Assembly (NCBI GenBank): GCA_024640315.1
Contig: JAHEFF010000019.1
Coordinates: 1 to 57,003, forward strand
Source: Woeseiaceae bacterium
Lineage (GTDB): Bacteria; Pseudomonadota; Gammaproteobacteria; Steroidobacterales; Woeseiaceae
Length of the DNA stretch: 57,003 nt
Reading direction: 5' to 3'
Shown: positions 27,535 to 40,291 of the stretch, in pieces
Layout: each line of letters begins with the position of its first letter
How positions within the stretch are numbered: the stretch's first letter is position 1
Notes under the pieces: generated by a model
What the model was told of the DNA's origin: nothing
Databases searched by the model: none
Seen by the model: only the letters and a program-made list of their open reading frames with translations
Made by a program: the position numbers and the translations under genes

Positions 27535-28756
<1,222 letters not shown>

Positions 28757-28801
28757 ACAACGTACTGCTTTTGATTTTTATTTGATTAACCTGATCCTTA
28801 A

Positions 28802-29083
<282 letters not shown>

Positions 29084-29117
29084 AAACCAGTAACCACACA
29101 AAGACGAGGAGTCTCCA

Positions 29118-29588
29118 GTGGATATCAATATGACTCTTATAGGTCAGTCGATCGCGATGCTCGTGTTCGTCTGGTTCTGTATGAAGTTCATCTGGCCGCC
29201 GATCATGACCGCGATCGAGGAACGGCAGAAAGAAATAGCCGACGGACTCGCAGCGGCCGAGCGCGGACAACAAAGCCTGGACAAAGCGAAAGCGGAGTCA
29301 GACGAGATTGTTGCCGACGCACGCAAACAGGCGACGCAAATTCTCGACCAGGCACATGCACGTGCTAACGAGATCGTCGCTGAGGGCAAGGCCGACGGGG
29401 TTAAAGAGCGCGAGCGTCAGCTTGCGGCTGCAACAGCGGAAGTCGAGCAGGAAACCAATCGTGCGCGCGAAGAGTTGCGCGGCCAGGTTTCCGCGATTGC
29501 TGTTGCCAGCGCGGAGAAGATCTTGCGACGCGAAATCGATGCCAAAGCTCACGAAGATATTCTGAGCAAACTTGCGGCAGAGCTCTAA
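29118..29588 (+). CDS. atpF: ATP synthase F0 subunit b
   Basis: Peripheral stalk subunit, 156 residues. One N-terminal membrane helix (IGQSIAMLVFVWFCMKFIW) is followed by a long charged, Ala/Glu-rich helix that dimerises and reaches F1. The start is a GTG 6 nt after GAGGAG. The length matches the single b subunit of proteobacteria, and no b-prime copy is present. Confidence 0.95.
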   Translation: MDINMTLIGQSIAMLVFVWFCMKFIWPPIMTAIEERQKEIADGLAAAERGQQSLDKAKAESDEIVADARKQATQILDQAHARANEIVAEGKADGVKERERQLAAATAEVEQETNRAREELRGQVSAIAVASAEKILRREIDAKAHEDILSKLAAEL

Positions 29589-29604
29589 GAGCAGCAGATC
29601 GGAA

Positions 29605-30168
29605 ATGGCAGATAACAACACAATTGCAAGACCTTATGCGCGCGCAGCTTTCGCGGTGGCTCGCCAGGATGATGCACTCGCTGAGCTTTCTGACTCGCTC
29701 AACGTTGCGAAAGAATTGTTGAGTGATGGCAGGGTCGAGAATTTTCTCGGCAATCCCTCGCTGACTGATGACGAACGCCTCAAGTTTCTAACGGGCTTGT
29801 TCGCCAGTGCTGTCGGTGAGTCTTCCGTTTTCGCTGGTGGCAGTGAACATGGCAGCAACTTCCTGAAGCTTTTGCTGGAATACGGACGTGTGCCGGTGTT
29901 GCCGGAAATAGCCGATCACTTTGATGCACTCAAAGCTCAAATCGAAAACACGGTTGACGTAACCATTACATCCGCCGCGCCGCTCGGTAGCGCGCTGCAA
30001 CAGACCGTTGCACAGGCGTTGAAAGAGCGGCTGGGCCGCGAAGTCAACCTGACAACGGAAATTGATGAAAACCTCATCGGCGGCGCAGTAATTCGCGCCG
30101 GCGACGTCGTTATTGATGGCTCAGTGCGTGCCAGGCTTGAAGGCCTGTCGAACGCGCTGACCGCTTAA
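29605..30168 (+). CDS. atpH: ATP synthase F1 subunit delta
   Basis: Soluble stalk protein linking F1 to subunit b; 187 residues. The N-terminus [14 protein letters not shown] and the C-terminal [21 protein letters not shown] are family hallmarks. The ATG at 29605 follows GGAA. A frame start 11 codons earlier lies in the atpF stop region and is rejected. Confidence 0.95.
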   Translation: MADNNTIARPYARAAFAVARQDDALAELSDSLNVAKELLSDGRVENFLGNPSLTDDERLKFLTGLFASAVGESSVFAGGSEHGSNFLKLLLEYGRVPVLPEIADHFDALKAQIENTVDVTITSAAPLGSALQQTVAQALKERLGREVNLTTEIDENLIGGAVIRAGDVVIDGSVRARLEGLSNALTA

Positions 30169-30181
30169 AGAGGAAAACAAA

Positions 30182-31723
30182 ATGGCACTCAAAGCTTCTG
30201 AAATCAGCGAACTGATTAAAGAGCGAATCGAGAAATTCGAGTCATCCGCCGAAGCGCGTGACGTTGGCACCGTAATCGGTGTTACCGACGGTATCGTGCG
30301 CATTCACGGCCTGGCTGATGCGCGCTATGGCGAAATGCTCGAATTCCCGGGCAACACTTTCGGCATGGCGCTGAACCTGGAGCAGGATTCAGTCGGTGCG
30401 GTTGTTCTCGGTGACTACAAGCATATTTCGGAAGGCGACACTGTCAAGACGACGGGACGAATTCTCGAGGTGCCGGTGGGCGAAGCATTGCTTGGTCGCG
30501 TCGTTGACGCTCTCGGCAACCCGATTGATGGCAAGGGCCCGATCGATGCGGAAAGTTCGTCACCGATCGAAAAAGTCGCACCAGGTGTCATTGAGCGTAA
30601 GTCTGTGGATCAGCCGGTACAGACCGGATTGAAAGCGATTGACTCGATGGTGCCAATCGGCCGCGGCCAGCGCGAACTGATTATTGGGGATCGTCAGACA
30701 GGCAAGACGGCTGTCGCGATCGATACCATTATTAATCAGCGCGGCACCGGCATTAAATGTATCTATGTCGCCATCGGCCAGAAGGCCTCCTCGGTATCCG
30801 GTGTGGTTCGCAAGCTCGAGGAAGAAGGCGCAATGGCCCACACGATCGTTATTGCGGCCACCGCAGCTGATAGTCCGGCCATGCAGTACATTTCACCGTA
30901 CTCTGGTGCATCCATGGGTGAGTACTTCCTGGACAAAGGCGAAGACGCACTCATTATCTTTGACGACCTGACCAAGCAGGCCTGGGCGTATCGCCAGGTT
31001 TCGCTGCTGCTGCGTCGCCCGCCGGGCCGAGAAGCATACCCGGGTGACGTTTTCTACCTGCACTCCCGCCTGCTGGAGCGCGCCGCCCGTGTAAGTGAAG
31101 CGCATGTGGAAAATGTTTCTGGTGGCAAGGTCAAGGGTAAGACGGGTTCATTAACTGCGTTGCCGATTATTGAAACGCAGGCCGGTGACGTGTCCGCCTT
31201 CGTACCGACCAACGTGATCTCGATCACTGACGGGCAGATCTTCCTCGAGACCGACCTGTTTAACGCAGGTATTCGCCCTGCAATCAACGCAGGCCTGTCG
31301 GTATCTCGGGTAGGCGGTGCAGCGCAAACCAAAATCATCAAGAAGCTCGGCGGCGGTGTTCGCCTGGCGCTCGCGCAATATCGCGAGCTGGCTGCATTCG
31401 CGCAGTTTGCGTCCGATCTCGACGCGGCAACACGTCAGCAGCTCGAACGTGGTGAGCGCGTCACGGAACTGATGAAGCAAAAGCAGTATTCGCCGTTGTC
31501 GGTTGCCGAGATGGGCCTGTCACTATTTGCGGCCAACGAAGGCTTCATTGACCCGGTTCCCGTGAACAAGGTTGTCGATTACGAAGGAGCATTGCACGAC
31601 TTCGCTCGTTCGACTCACCCGGATGTGCTCGAAAGTATCAACGCGTCTGGCGATTATAACGATGAGATCGCTGCAAGCCTCAAGACGATTTGTGAAGGCT
31701 TTGCGGAAAAAGGCGCTTATTGA
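30182..31723 (+). CDS. atpA: ATP synthase F1 subunit alpha
   Basis: Non-catalytic nucleotide-binding subunit of F1, 513 residues, the usual length. The P-loop is GDRQTGKT. The arginine finger lies in the VSRVGGAAQ region, and the family block [18 protein letters not shown] is complete. GAGGAA precedes the ATG. It is followed by 91 nt before atpG that contain an imperfect hairpin. Confidence 0.98.
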   Translation: MALKASEISELIKERIEKFESSAEARDVGTVIGVTDGIVRIHGLADARYGEMLEFPGNTFGMALNLEQDSVGAVVLGDYKHISEGDTVKTTGRILEVPVGEALLGRVVDALGNPIDGKGPIDAESSSPIEKVAPGVIERKSVDQPVQTGLKAIDSMVPIGRGQRELIIGDRQTGKTAVAIDTIINQRGTGIKCIYVAIGQKASSVSGVVRKLEEEGAMAHTIVIAATAADSPAMQYISPYSGASMGEYFLDKGEDALIIFDDLTKQAWAYRQVSLLLRRPPGREAYPGDVFYLHSRLLERAARVSEAHVENVSGGKVKGKTGSLTALPIIETQAGDVSAFVPTNVISITDGQIFLETDLFNAGIRPAINAGLSVSRVGGAAQTKIIKKLGGGVRLALAQYRELAAFAQFASDLDAATRQQLERGERVTELMKQKQYSPLSVAEMGLSLFAANEGFIDPVPVNKVVDYEGALHDFARSTHPDVLESINASGDYNDEIAASLKTICEGFAEKGAY

Positions 31724-31731
31724 GTCAGGTC

Positions 31732-31760
31732 GAACCGCGCGGAAATATCGCGGCGGGTTC
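31732..31760 (+). other. Intercistronic hairpin between atpA and atpG
   Basis: GAACC (31732-31736) pairs with GGTTC (31756-31760), and inside it CGCG (31738-31741) pairs with CGCG (31749-31752), with an asymmetric internal loop. No T-run follows, so it is not a terminator. Structures like this can set mRNA processing and stability in atp operons; that role is inferred. Confidence 0.35.
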
Positions 31761-31814
31761 TCAAAGCCAGGGTTCAACAGAGCAGCAAACGACTAAATCG
31801 GAGTACTGACAAAC

Positions 31815-32687
31815 GTGGCAGGCGAAAAGGAAATACGCTCGAAGATCGCTTCTGTAAAGAACATGCAGAAGATCACCAGCGCGATGGAGAAAGTCGCGGC
31901 GAGCAAGATCCGCAAGGCACAGAAGCAGATGGAGGCGTCACGCCCCTATGCAGAGCGTATCCGTCGTGTTGTGGGCCACCTGGCGCACGCTAATCCCGAC
32001 TACAAGCATCCATTCCTGACGGAACGCGACGCCAGTCGCGTCGGCTTCATCGTAATTTCTACGGATCGTGGCCTTTGCGGCGGCCTGAATGCCAACCTGT
32101 TCAAGGCAGTTATTGGCGAGCTGCAGCAATGGAAGGAAAAGGGTGCTGAGGTTGACCTGGCACTGGTCGGGGCGAAAGCGGTTGCGTTTTTCAGGCGCAT
32201 GGGTGGCAACGTTGTTGGCACGGCAACGCACCTTGGTGACAAGCCGGCGGTCAATGACCTGATTGGTTCGATCAAGATTATGCTCGACTCATACAGCGAC
32301 GGAAAAATTGATCGGCTGTATGTTGTGCACAATGAATTTATTAGCGCAATGAGCCAGGTACCAATCGTTACGCAGCTCCTGCCAACCAGTGGTGTCGGGT
32401 CGGACGACGAGGATTTGCAGGCTCATTGGGATTACATTTATGAGCCTGATGCCGGCGAGTTGCTCGAAGACGTATTGATGCGTTACATCGAGTCGCAGGT
32501 GTACCGGGGTGCGGTTGAAAACTTCGCCTGCGAAATGGCGGCGAAGATGGTCGCAATGAAGTCGGCGACGGACAACGCCGGCGAGATTATCGAAAAGCTT
32601 CAATTGCAGTACAACAAGGCAAGGCAGGCTGCGATTACACAAGAGATTTCCGAAATCGTCGGCGGCGCGGCCGCTGTGTCCGGTTAG
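31815..32687 (+). CDS. atpG: ATP synthase F1 subunit gamma
   Basis: Central rotor shaft, 290 residues. The N-terminal coiled coil opens [20 protein letters not shown], and the C-terminal helix has [18 protein letters not shown]. Both are diagnostic of gamma. The start is a GTG. Flanking gaps of 91 and 111 nt, larger than elsewhere in the operon, both carry potential hairpins. Confidence 0.96.
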   Translation: MAGEKEIRSKIASVKNMQKITSAMEKVAASKIRKAQKQMEASRPYAERIRRVVGHLAHANPDYKHPFLTERDASRVGFIVISTDRGLCGGLNANLFKAVIGELQQWKEKGAEVDLALVGAKAVAFFRRMGGNVVGTATHLGDKPAVNDLIGSIKIMLDSYSDGKIDRLYVVHNEFISAMSQVPIVTQLLPTSGVGSDDEDLQAHWDYIYEPDAGELLEDVLMRYIESQVYRGAVENFACEMAAKMVAMKSATDNAGEIIEKLQLQYNKARQAAITQEISEIVGGAAAVSG

Positions 32688-32708
32688 GAAGACAGCAGAC
32701 ATTGAATG

Positions 32709-32727
32709 CCGGCGGCGATTTCGCCGG
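32709..32727 (+). other. Intercistronic hairpin between atpG and atpD
   Basis: CCGGCG (32709-32714) and CGCCGG (32722-32727) are perfect complements with a 7-nt loop; an alternative CGGCGA/TCGCCG pairing with a 2-nt loop overlaps it. No T-run follows directly. It may be an mRNA stability or processing element. Confidence 0.35.
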
Positions 32728-32780
32728 ACTTGGTTAACAAATTTTTAAGCAATGAATCTGGACGGCGATCCCGTCTTTAA

Positions 32781-34178
<1,398 letters not shown>

Positions 34179-34187
34179 GAGAATTCA

Positions 34188-34604
34188 ATGGCTACCATTC
34201 ACGTCGACATCGTATCTGCAGAAGGCGAAATCCATTCGGGCGAAGCGAGGATGGTTTTTGCGCCTGCCCGAATGGGTGAGATCGGTATCGCGCCCCGCCA
34301 CGCGCCATTATTGACCGCGTTGAAGCCGGGCGAAGTCCGCGTTCAGGATACGGAAGGCAAAGAGCATTTTTTCTATATTACTGGTGGCATGCTTGAGATT
34401 CAGCCGCACCTGGTGACGGTGCTTGCCGATACTGCGTTGCGTGGCGATCAGCTCGACGAAGCCGCTGCCTTGAAGGCACAGCAGGAAGCGGAAGAAGCGT
34501 TGCAGGGCGTATCCGAAGAAACGGATCTGGCCAGGGCGCAGCAGGAGCTTGCCGAGGCCCGCGCGCGTTACCGCGCTGCACAGAAGCTCAAGGGACACCG
34601 CTAG
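34188..34604 (+). CDS. atpC: ATP synthase F1 subunit epsilon
   Basis: Rotor subunit and intrinsic inhibitor, 138 residues. The beta-sandwich N-terminal domain (HVDIVSAEGEIHSGEA, then GEIGIAPRHAPLLTALKPG) is followed by two C-terminal helices rich in Ala and Glu. Both domains are complete, so the inhibitory C-terminus is retained. It is the last gene of the operon and a strong terminator follows 20 nt downstream. Confidence 0.96.
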   Translation: MATIHVDIVSAEGEIHSGEARMVFAPARMGEIGIAPRHAPLLTALKPGEVRVQDTEGKEHFFYITGGMLEIQPHLVTVLADTALRGDQLDEAAALKAQQEAEEALQGVSEETDLARAQQELAEARARYRAAQKLKGHR

Positions 34605-34624
34605 AACCAGCCTCAAACGATAAG

Positions 34625-34657
34625 GGGGTCAGAGTCTTGACTCTGACCCCTTTTTTT
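34625..34657 (+). terminator. Intrinsic terminator of the atp operon, REP/RAYT-like palindrome
   Basis: GGGGTCAGAGT (34625-34635), a 4-nt loop CTTG, and ACTCTGACCCC (34640-34650) form a perfect 11-bp stem followed by seven T. This is a textbook terminator. From general knowledge, very similar palindromes recur in gammaproteobacterial genomes as REP-like repeats linked to RAYT transposases; that link is not testable here because only one copy is in the window. Confidence 0.85.
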
Positions 34658-34955
34658 ATTCTTTTCTGCCGACATTAGTCAGCTTGTCGGCGTGCGACTT
34701 AGCGCACCCCGAACCGGCAATGCAGGCAAGCAGATTGGCTGTTGACTGGGAGACATCGTCAGCGAGCGCCGAACCTCGGCTCTTACCGGCTACGCTGACG
34801 ACGGTGGCCACCCGGCTCGCAAGTTGCGGATAGGTAACAATGGCGTCGAGAGCCTCGACGGCTCTCTTGGAATACGCTATGAGGATGACCCGCGTGTCTG
34901 TGTCACTACTCGTCTCGGCCAGTATCGCCGGAATTTGCCTGATCACGAGACTGAG
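34656..34955 (-). pseudogene. Remnant of an alpha/beta hydrolase
   Basis: A minus-strand reading of about 98 codons ending at 34656. It contains RVILIAYSKRAVEALDAIVTY, then RVATVVSVAGKSRGSALADD and an SGC. This matches the nucleophile region of a lipase-like hydrolase family that normally reads GYSKGA ... VVSVAG ... GSPLAD. Here the elbow glycines have changed to Ala and Arg (AYSKR). Both the N-terminal and C-terminal parts of a normal protein are missing. The frame continues back into the 3' end of the AsmA gene, which is not homologous sequence. It is read as a decayed gene piece and is the only coding trace in the roughly 360-nt gap after atpC. Confidence 0.5.
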
Positions 34956-34965
34956 ACCGGAGCGT

Positions 34966-37161
34966 CTACTCCGTGACCGCAATTTTCTCGCCCTTTGCCA
35001 ATGCCAATGCGGCCGCACAACGATCCTGGGCGCCCGTTGCCCGATCGGCTGCGCCCTGCACCAGGAATGAAAGACCACCCGTCAAAACCGCCGCCCCTCC
35101 TGACAACAGGATGCCGGTCTTGTCGAGTTCGAGTCTGGGACTATTCATTGTGCCGCCCAGCATGATGAAAGGCGTCACGAACATATCGGCGCTGACCCCC
35201 ACTCCCTTTCTTGGCTTCGTATTGAACCTGATATCCAGTGATTCGTCATTGAAGTCGATGGAGCCGGCACCAACAATCGTGATTTTTTCGCTTTGAGCAA
35301 GCATCGGTTCGATCGAGGAAACGCCATCGACAATGTTAAGCGCGAAGACCGTGCATTCCCAATTGGAGTACGGCTCTTTTTTTGCAAACGGGTTCAGCGC
35401 ACCGAAAAGCTCGGAAAGGATATCGGCTGAAACAAGCCCCATTGCGTTGTTATCAACCTGCCCGGGTCCCTGCGTGAGCAGCACCTTGCCGTCTGCACCG
35501 GCGGCAAGCGAGTGCAGCGAATTGCCTGTTGTATTGATGTCCAGCGACAAACCCAGTAGTGGAATCTGGTCGGCCGATCGCTGGCCCGTCTCGCCGAGAC
35601 TAATGCGGAGATCGCTGGCGTCAAACCTGATCTCGGCATCTGCGCGGTCACCGCGGGACACAAGCGAGATGTTGCCCGTGGCGCTACCGCCGTCTGCAAC
35701 TGCAAATCCCGATTCAATTATTAACGTGCCGTCATTCAGGCGTATTAACGCCTGAAGCTGTTCGAGACTGAGTGGCCCGCGCCTGAACGTTTCAATAAGG
35801 AGCTCGAGATCAACCGAACCAGCATTCAGGAAATCAAGTGGCAAGGGATCGTCGCTGAGCACGAAGCCACTGGCACTTTGCGCGGGTACCGGCTGGTCTG
35901 TTTCGTCCCTTATAAAAGGCGTCAGGTCCAGTACCTTTGACCGAATATTGCCGCTAATGCTGACGGGCTCGTCAGCTTGAATCTCCAGGGAGCCGGACAT
36001 ATCGCTTTCACCCGCCTGAATGGAGAACGGGTCGAGCGTGATCTGCTCGTCATTAACCGCCACAGTCGCATTGACCAGCAGGTTTATTTCAGGCGTTTCA
36101 ATGGCAACGTCAATGAGTTCGAATTTCTCACCGTCAACAATCACACCGCCCTCAAGTGTTGCAGCACCGTCAGGGAGACCGGTCACACCAGCCTTATCGC
36201 CGAAACGTGCGAGGGAAGATAATGTGACCAAAAAGTCGATCTGCTCGCCGGTGAGGGTCAGGGTGCCGCCTGCTTCAAGATCTTCCACTTCAACGTGAAA
36301 GGTGATTCCTGGCCCGGCCTCAAGCGCTGAGACTTTCGCCTCTGCGCGAAGTTCGCCAGTGAGCTCAAGCGGTACATCGAGCAGCGACAACAGGGCCCCG
36401 GAGTCGGCGCTGGTAATCAATGCATCGATTTGCGTTCCTGCCAGCGTGTCGGGATTGCCGGTGTTGCCCGATACAGAGATGGCTAATATGCCGACGTCTG
36501 CTTCCAGGTTCAGATCCAGGTTTTCACCGGATTCAAAATTATCGATTGGTCCGATCCTGCCGCTAAGGGTGATGTCCCGGCCGTCAATTTGCCCGGCCCC
36601 TTCAGCCGCTATAAATCGTTCCTCGGTGGTTCGAACATTCAGTGAGGCAAGCGTTAGTACGCGGTCTTCAGATTCCGGCCGGCGTCGTATAATTCGGATG
36701 TTTTCGATTTCTGCGAATCGGAGAATGACCGGTACGCCATCGTTGGCGTCGTCGGAAGTATCAATCTCGACCCGATCGTCGCCGATGCTCCAGTTGTTTT
36801 CGCCGTTGGCGTTTTCCTCGAGCAACAGCTCAACATCGCGAAGGCGGAATTCCTCGATTATGACGGGCCCGGATAACAGCGAACCCAGGGCGAGCTTCGC
36901 AGACAGGTGACCGACAGATAACATCGGCAGGTCGGTGCCCCAGTCCGCGTTCGCATATGAGACGCCCTCGGCAATCACGGAAAGCGGAAATACTTCCACG
37001 CTGAATTCGCCGGCAATCGAAAACTCACGTCCCGTCGCCTCGGAAATCACTTCCTCGATGTCGGTACGGTATTCGCTGAAGTCTGTCAGAGTTAAGTAAA
37101 GGCCGAGCGCCACAATGATGACTGCGACGGCGATCGCAATGCCGGTTAATACGCGCTTCAC
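34966..37161 (-). CDS. AsmA family protein
   Basis: A 731-residue membrane-anchored periplasmic protein. It has a single N-terminal helix (KRVLTGIAIAVAVIIVALGLY), then the AsmA N-terminal pattern with GREFSIAGEFSVEVFPLSV and GVSYANADWG. The C-terminal part has the conserved DITLQ-like repeat region ending with a KITIVGAGSIDFNDESLDI stretch and VTPFIMLGGTMNSPRLELD. AsmA proteins are thought to move phospholipids between the membranes. The start is a GTG at 37161. It is convergent with the atp operon and divergent from the serine hydrolase. Confidence 0.88.
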   Translation of the reverse strand: MKRVLTGIAIAVAVIIVALGLYLTLTDFSEYRTDIEEVISEATGREFSIAGEFSVEVFPLSVIAEGVSYANADWGTDLPMLSVGHLSAKLALGSLLSGPVIIEEFRLRDVELLLEENANGENNWSIGDDRVEIDTSDDANDGVPVILRFAEIENIRIIRRRPESEDRVLTLASLNVRTTEERFIAAEGAGQIDGRDITLSGRIGPIDNFESGENLDLNLEADVGILAISVSGNTGNPDTLAGTQIDALITSADSGALLSLLDVPLELTGELRAEAKVSALEAGPGITFHVEVEDLEAGGTLTLTGEQIDFLVTLSSLARFGDKAGVTGLPDGAATLEGGVIVDGEKFELIDVAIETPEINLLVNATVAVNDEQITLDPFSIQAGESDMSGSLEIQADEPVSISGNIRSKVLDLTPFIRDETDQPVPAQSASGFVLSDDPLPLDFLNAGSVDLELLIETFRRGPLSLEQLQALIRLNDGTLIIESGFAVADGGSATGNISLVSRGDRADAEIRFDASDLRISLGETGQRSADQIPLLGLSLDINTTGNSLHSLAAGADGKVLLTQGPGQVDNNAMGLVSADILSELFGALNPFAKKEPYSNWECTVFALNIVDGVSSIEPMLAQSEKITIVGAGSIDFNDESLDIRFNTKPRKGVGVSADMFVTPFIMLGGTMNSPRLELDKTGILLSGGAAVLTGGLSFLVQGAADRATGAQDRCAAALALAKGEKIAVTE

Positions 37162-37344
37162 GTCCTGATTCCATTGCTGATTGGGTGGCCGATTTTACTC
37201 TCGTGCAGCGCATCTGTCCCGCCGCGAATATCGGGATCCGTCGTCACCAGCTATTATTTCTGCGGGGAGTGACACGATGTTGACGCTTGCAACACCGGAT
37301 GGCAGAAGGGATCATCGCGGGATCCAAAACAAGAAGGGAACGCC

Positions 37345-38820
37345 ATGACAGCCCTCCGACTCGCAATTTCGGCTCTATTCGCGGTTTCGTCCCTGGCGGC
37401 ATTCGGGCAGGCGGACACGGAAGCGATCATCGAGCGTGGCAAGCGCCTCGAGCTGGACACCGTATACGTGCCGCCACCCGGTGATCCAGATTCACACTTC
37501 ACCATGGGTTTTGCACGAACCTTATGCTCCGGTGTATTCGTCAGCGGTCTCGATCCCGACTTCGCTGCCGAAAACATCGGCTATTTCACGTCTCCCTACA
37601 AAACGAGAAGCGTTGTCGTCAAGCGGGAAGTCGACTTTGATGAGAAGGTGGTTTCCCTGACGATGGAGAACGGTGTGGTTCGTTCAGCGAAGTACATCGG
37701 CGACCTCGGTTGCGTGCCGCTGCCGATCGGCGAGACCGAACCCTTTTACGACCCGCCAGAGATTCAATCGTCATTGCCCGATCCGGCCACGACGCCGTGG
37801 CCCATGGGGGACGTGCTCTCCGACGATCCAATCCCCGAAGAAATCGACCAGGTGAAACTTGCGCAAGCGGTTGATGCATTTTTTACTGATGGTGCGATGT
37901 CAGCATCGTTTGTTGTTACCTATAAGGGCCAGATCATCGCCGAGCGTTACGACGACGGAATTGATATTCATACACCGCTGGAAAGCTGGTCTATGGGGAA
38001 GAGCCTCTCCGCCACACTGCTAGGTGTTCTGATAGAGCAGGGCGAGTATGAGCTAAACCAGCCCGCACCCATTCCCGAATGGCAGGAAGAGGGTGATTCA
38101 CGTCAGTCCATTCGTATTCAGGACATTCTCAGGATGTCGAGTGGACTGCGCTGCCGGAACATGGGAGATCCGGAATGGGACCCGGCACTCGGCTTCCCCG
38201 ACCACCTGTACCTCTACACTGGAACGGTGAACTCCTTCGAATATGCAGCGACGCGTCCGCAGCAGTGGGAACCGAACACGGTTGGCCGCTATCGAAATTG
38301 CGACCCGGTGTTGACCAACTACCTGATTCGTCTTGCGGTTGAAGGACGCGGTGATGACTATCACCAGTTCCCGCAACAACATTTGTTCGACAAGATCGGC
38401 ATTCGCAACCTCGTCTTCCAGACGGATCCTTACGGCAACATCCTCCTGCAAGGTTCCGACCTCGGCCCGGCCCGTGACTGGGCAAGGCTTGGCAATCTCT
38501 ATCTGAACGACGGGGTTGTGAATGGCGAGAGAATTCTGCCGGAGGGTTACGCGGACTTTGTCAGCACACTGGCACCGGCATGGGTGGCAGATGGCCGGCC
38601 AATCTATGGCGCGTTTTTCTGGTTGACCGGTGCCGACTATGGTCTCGAACCAGGAGGGATCTACAGCATGCGTGGCGCCGGCGGTCAGATGACCTCGATT
38701 GTTCCGTCAAAAGACATGGTCGTCGTCAGGCTTGGACACTACGCAGGCGCCCCTGTCTGGGGTGAGGCGAGCAGGAAAGGGATGGATCTCCTGATGGAAG
38801 CGGTGCCTGACACCCGATGA
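37345..38820 (+). CDS. Exported serine hydrolase with N-terminal extension (beta-lactamase/NylB-like)
   Basis: A 491-residue secreted hydrolase. The signal peptide ends near AAFGQ. About 170 residues then precede the catalytic domain; this N-terminal part has two Cys (CSGVFVSGLD and GDLGC) and is seen in relatives. The active site has S216-M-G-K219, a Tyr in GRYRNCDP, and RGAGGQ in place of the KTG box. The SMGK/YRN pattern resembles 6-aminohexanoate-oligomer hydrolases and esterases more than beta-lactamases. The ATG follows AAGGGA. It is convergent with the phosphodiesterase gene downstream. Confidence 0.88.
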   Translation: MTALRLAISALFAVSSLAAFGQADTEAIIERGKRLELDTVYVPPPGDPDSHFTMGFARTLCSGVFVSGLDPDFAAENIGYFTSPYKTRSVVVKREVDFDEKVVSLTMENGVVRSAKYIGDLGCVPLPIGETEPFYDPPEIQSSLPDPATTPWPMGDVLSDDPIPEEIDQVKLAQAVDAFFTDGAMSASFVVTYKGQIIAERYDDGIDIHTPLESWSMGKSLSATLLGVLIEQGEYELNQPAPIPEWQEEGDSRQSIRIQDILRMSSGLRCRNMGDPEWDPALGFPDHLYLYTGTVNSFEYAATRPQQWEPNTVGRYRNCDPVLTNYLIRLAVEGRGDDYHQFPQQHLFDKIGIRNLVFQTDPYGNILLQGSDLGPARDWARLGNLYLNDGVVNGERILPEGYADFVSTLAPAWVADGRPIYGAFFWLTGADYGLEPGGIYSMRGAGGQMTSIVPSKDMVVVRLGHYAGAPVWGEASRKGMDLLMEAVPDTR

Positions 38821-38939
38821 CGGAAAAGAGCGCTATTCCGTCCGCTTTCATAAAACCGGGCGCCGAATTCATTATCGTATTCCCTGGCGTGTACGGTGCG
38901 TTCCGGGTCGACAACCGGATTCGGCAGACGCCGTACCTT

Positions 38940-40184
38940 CTACCTGGCCAGTAGCCTGGTGAGCTTGTCCGGATTGCCATCAATCGGTGTTGTGATCGGA
39001 AGTCCCAGGATCTCCATCATCAGGGGATACACATCGACGGCCTCGATTGCCGGGATGCGTTCGCCCATTGGCAACCGTGGGCCTGCCGCCACGAAGATGC
39101 CGTGCATCTCTTCGACTTCACGCGCCCAGCCATGATCACCAAGCGATGTGCCGTTCGCAGCCCGTGACGTTGAGAAGGCGAGATAGCCCGGATCGGCCTG
39201 GACGATCACTTCCGCAATGCCGGCATCGTCAAGCGCCATCCAGCTTTCAGGCAAGTCCTCCCGGAGCATCGCGGAGCCGTGATTCCATGCCGCATTAATG
39301 GCGTCGCGAATGGAGACAGCCCGCTCCCGGTCCGGCTCGGGAAAGTAAATAAAGGCTGCTGCCCCATGATTAATCACCGTAAGGTCCTTCAGGTTGGCGA
39401 CATCGCCGAAAATAAACGGCTCCGCTTCCGTGTTCCTGATCATCTGACCATGGTCGGATACGATAACGAGATACAAATCCTCTGCCGCCGGCAGGTTTTC
39501 AATTCCTGCCAACAGCCTGGCGAGATAATCGTCAACCCGTTTGATTGCTTCGATGCTTTGTGGCGAACCTGGTCCATATTGGTGCGAGGCGCCATCGACG
39601 TCTTCAAAGTACAGGGTGATCATATGTGGGCGCGAGTCGTCCGGCATCGAGAACCATTCGATTACCTTGTCGACGCGATCGATGCCCCTGACCGCATCGT
39701 CAAATGCGTGCCAATAGGTCATGGGAATGCCATTGACCGGTGCCTCAGTGCCCACGAAAAAGTAGGCCGCACTGACCATCCCGCTGCGCTCCGCAGCGAC
39801 CCAGACCGGTTCGCCGCCATACCAGGAACCGTCTTGAACTGATTCGCGGTCGCGCAGGCTGTAGAACTTGTCGCGGTCTTTGCCGGGAAAGAGATTGCCG
39901 ATCAGGCCATGATTTGCCGGGTAGAGGCCGGTAGCAATGGAGTAGTGGTTCGGAAATGTCAGTGTCGGGAATACCGGGATCATGCGCTCCGCACGAACGC
40001 CACTTGCAGCAATCTTGTCGAGTGTTGGCGTGTTATACAGGTCCAGGTAGTCCCAGCGAAAACCGTCGATGGAAATAAGGATGAGGTAGGGTTTATCACG
40101 TTGCGGAGGCGCGTTGGTTCCACCCGAACCGGCGGCGAATACTGCGCTGCCGGCAAACAGAAGAATAGCTAACCAGTGCTTCAA
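38940..40184 (-). CDS. Exported ENPP-like phosphodiesterase (alkaline phosphatase superfamily)
   Basis: A 414-residue secreted nucleotide pyrophosphatase/phosphodiesterase. The TTG at 40184 is chosen: it follows GGAG at 7 nt and opens the signal peptide (KHWLAILLFAGSAVFAAG). Two-metal site: the Asp of ISIDGFRWDY, nucleophile Thr in FPTLTFPNHYSIATG, EDVDGASHQYGP, VSDHGQM and a late His in GDHGWAREVEEMHG. The lack of a GGGS-type alkaline phosphatase Ser supports the NPP class. Substrates could be nucleotides or phospholipid head groups. Its start region is shared with the divergent CocE-like gene. Confidence 0.9.
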   Translation of the reverse strand: MKHWLAILLFAGSAVFAAGSGGTNAPPQRDKPYLILISIDGFRWDYLDLYNTPTLDKIAASGVRAERMIPVFPTLTFPNHYSIATGLYPANHGLIGNLFPGKDRDKFYSLRDRESVQDGSWYGGEPVWVAAERSGMVSAAYFFVGTEAPVNGIPMTYWHAFDDAVRGIDRVDKVIEWFSMPDDSRPHMITLYFEDVDGASHQYGPGSPQSIEAIKRVDDYLARLLAGIENLPAAEDLYLVIVSDHGQMIRNTEAEPFIFGDVANLKDLTVINHGAAAFIYFPEPDRERAVSIRDAINAAWNHGSAMLREDLPESWMALDDAGIAEVIVQADPGYLAFSTSRAANGTSLGDHGWAREVEEMHGIFVAAGPRLPMGERIPAIEAVDVYPLMMEILGLPITTPIDGNPDKLTRLLAR

Positions 40185-40227
40185 ATGACGGCTCCAATGG
40201 TAAGTGGATGAGTCTAGCAGGCTTGTT

Positions 40228-40256
40228 TTGACGGGACCTGCCGGGGCCCCTATCCT
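40228..40256 (+). promoter_or_regulatory. Candidate promoter of the CocE/M55/amidohydrolase operon
   Basis: TTGACG (40228-40233, 5 of 6) and TATCCT (40251-40256, 4 of 6) are 17 nt apart, ending 35 nt before the start codon of the CocE-like gene. It lies in the 107-nt divergent gap shared with the phosphodiesterase gene. Confidence 0.45.
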
Positions 40257-40291
40257 TACATCAAAGCACAATAATCGTTACGGGGGACATC

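Noticed and set aside
34656..35078. A 140-codon minus-strand gene
   Set aside because: Its first third overlaps the end of the AsmA gene in another frame and has low-complexity Arg-rich content. Only the distal part resembles a hydrolase, so it is listed as a remnant.
38819..38842. Inverted repeat GACGGAA/TTCCGTC between convergent genes
   Set aside because: A 7-bp stem with a 10-nt loop and no T-run is too weak to call a terminator.
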